From Cavia porcellus (lineage: Eukaryota > Chordata > Mammalia > Rodentia > Caviidae), in assembly GCF_034190915.1 (NCBI RefSeq), contig NW_026947501.1, positions 1,302,001 through 1,366,000 of the forward strand: DNA of 64,000 nucleotides. The letters run 5' to 3'. Below, one piece after another: positions 63,313-64,000 of this stretch. The first letter of the stretch is position 1; each line of letters begins with the position of its first letter. The translations under genes were made by a program, and so were the position numbers. Below the pieces are notes generated by a model. The model was not told where the DNA came from. It ran no database searches and saw only the letters and a program-made list of their open reading frames with translations.

Positions 63313-64000
63313 AAAGCTGCATATTGGACTCAAAAATCCTATTGGGTATGTCAGACAAATTTTAATTCTGTGCAACAAAATGAACTTTTTGCTATATTGC
63401 AAGTGTTTTTAGATTTTCCTGACCAACCTATTAATATTATAGCTGATTCAGCTTATTCTGTTGGAGTAGTGACAAATATCTATTCAGCTGTGTTATATTC
63501 TAATAAACCTACCTTATTGTCTTTATTTCAAAAATTACAAATACATGTTCAAAAAAGAAATCATTCTTATTTCATTACTCATCTGCATTCACATTCTCAA
63601 CTGCCTGGACCATTAGTATCAGGCAATAGAGCTGTGGACTCCCTCGTTATGTTTAATACACCTGTTGAAGAACATCAATTTAATCATGCTAATGCTGGAC
63701 ATTTACATTTTAAATATAAGATACCCTTTCCAGAAGCTAAAAAAATTGTAAAAGCCTGCCCTATTTGTAGGCCATTACATTTAAGAATCATTCCCTCTGG
63801 TGTTAATCCTAGAGGAACTCAACCCAATGAGTTATGGCAAATGGATGTTACACATGTGCCCTCTTTTGGCCGGCTTTCTTATGTGCATGTAACTATTGAT
63901 ACTTATTCTTCATTTCTATGGGCCACTGCCCAACAGGGGGAATCCACTAAAAATGTTATTATACATTTATTAGAGAGTTTTGCAGTTATGGAAATTCCCT
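63313..64000 (+). pseudogene. pol: pol fragment 4: rest of RNase H and N-terminal integrase (open to the edge)
   Basis: 229 codons without a stop, entered after the A-rich insertion. RNase H resumes with AAYW, then the catalytic glutamate in QQNELFAIL, an aspartate in IIADSAY, and the C-terminal THLHSHSQLPGPL segment followed by the AVD aspartate. Integrase follows: HX3H (HQFNH, about 63,670-63,684) and CX2C (CPIC, about 63,757-63,768) form the zinc-binding HHCC domain. The core begins with WQMDVTH, carrying the first catalytic aspartate. The second aspartate and the glutamate of the DDE triad would lie beyond base 64,000. Integrase inserts viral DNA into the host genome. There is no lesion in this part, unlike the rest of pol. 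Confidence 0.9.

Larger units (their letters stand above)
58904..64000 (+). mobile_element. Endogenous betaretrovirus-like provirus, 5' part (class II / ERVK-like), inactivated
   Basis: Order on the + strand: LTR, lysine-tRNA-type primer binding site, gag, pro (dUTPase then protease), pol (RT, connection, RNase H, integrase start). gag, pro and pol occupy three successive frames, each one base back from the last, as in betaretroviruses. A dUTPase at the start of pro is also typical of that group. The provirus runs off the right edge inside integrase, so env and the 3' LTR are not visible. It is defective: at least four reading-frame disruptions, several in-frame stops, an altered RT active site and an A-rich insertion. 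Coding regions are AT-rich, in sharp contrast to the GT-rich array to its left. Confidence 0.95.

Noticed and set aside
63157..63402. Minus-strand open frame of 81 codons in RNase H
   Set aside because: It is antisense to pol and spans the A-rich insertion. Its Phe/Leu-rich content comes from the poly-T complement.
63895..63903. Second catalytic aspartate of integrase in TIDTYSSF
   Set aside because: In retroviral integrases the second catalytic Asp lies in a later segment before the DNGP-type motif, which would be past base 64,000.

Overview
The window has two very different parts. Bases 1 to about 58,903 are one continuous, single-orientation array of degenerate vertebrate-type telomeric hexamers (TTAGGG and one-base variants), with the G-rich strand on + throughout. 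Bases from about 58,904 to the right edge are the 5' part of a decayed endogenous retrovirus (ERV) of the betaretrovirus-like class (class II / ERVK-like): LTR, lysine-tRNA primer binding site, gag, pro (dUTPase plus protease) and pol (RT, RNase H, start of integrase). Its env and 3' LTR would lie beyond base 64,000. A TTAGGG-based array together with this ERV class indicates a vertebrate, most likely a mammal. I cannot name the species.

The array is not simply a decayed telomere tract. It has higher-order structure, meaning long blocks that share the same pattern of variants. From about 8.9 to 19.9 kb there are four to five related blocks of about 2.3-2.9 kb, nested in a longer repeat of about 5-5.5 kb. 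From about 28.0 to 33.5 kb a three-copy block recurs at offsets of about 1.28 and 2.75 kb. From about 35.6 to 47.7 kb an alternating P-Q unit of about 3.6 kb recurs, with three visible internal deletions. From about 47.7 to 58.9 kb older, looser blocks share landmarks, including a pair about 6.0 kb apart. Shorter tandem duplications (about 300, 172, 170, 110 and 30 bp) and patches fixed for one variant (TTAGTG, TTATGG, TTTAGG) are superimposed. This is how a satellite evolves by amplification and unequal exchange.

Orientation matters. On a chromosome end the TTAGGG strand runs outward to the terminus. Here it runs toward non-telomeric DNA on its 3' side, so this is an internal (interstitial) or inverted array, not a terminal telomere ending at the ERV.

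The array stops abruptly at a TGT trinucleotide that could be the first bases of the 5' LTR. The simplest reading is that the ERV integrated directly into the array. The ERV has betaretroviral layout: short-R-type LTR (TATA box 9 bp upstream of AATAAA), tRNA-Lys3-like primer site, gag with N-myristoylation and PSAP signals, pro one frame back from gag, and pol one frame back from pro. It is inactivated by at least four frame disruptions, several in-frame stops, an A-rich insertion in RNase H and loss of the second aspartate of the RT YxDD box.

I found no protein-coding gene, RNA gene or CRISPR array in the first 58.9 kb. The open frames there are an arithmetic consequence of a hexamer repeat. 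I see no novel protein system. The unusual content is the size, orientation and higher-order architecture of the telomere-like array and its junction with the ERV.
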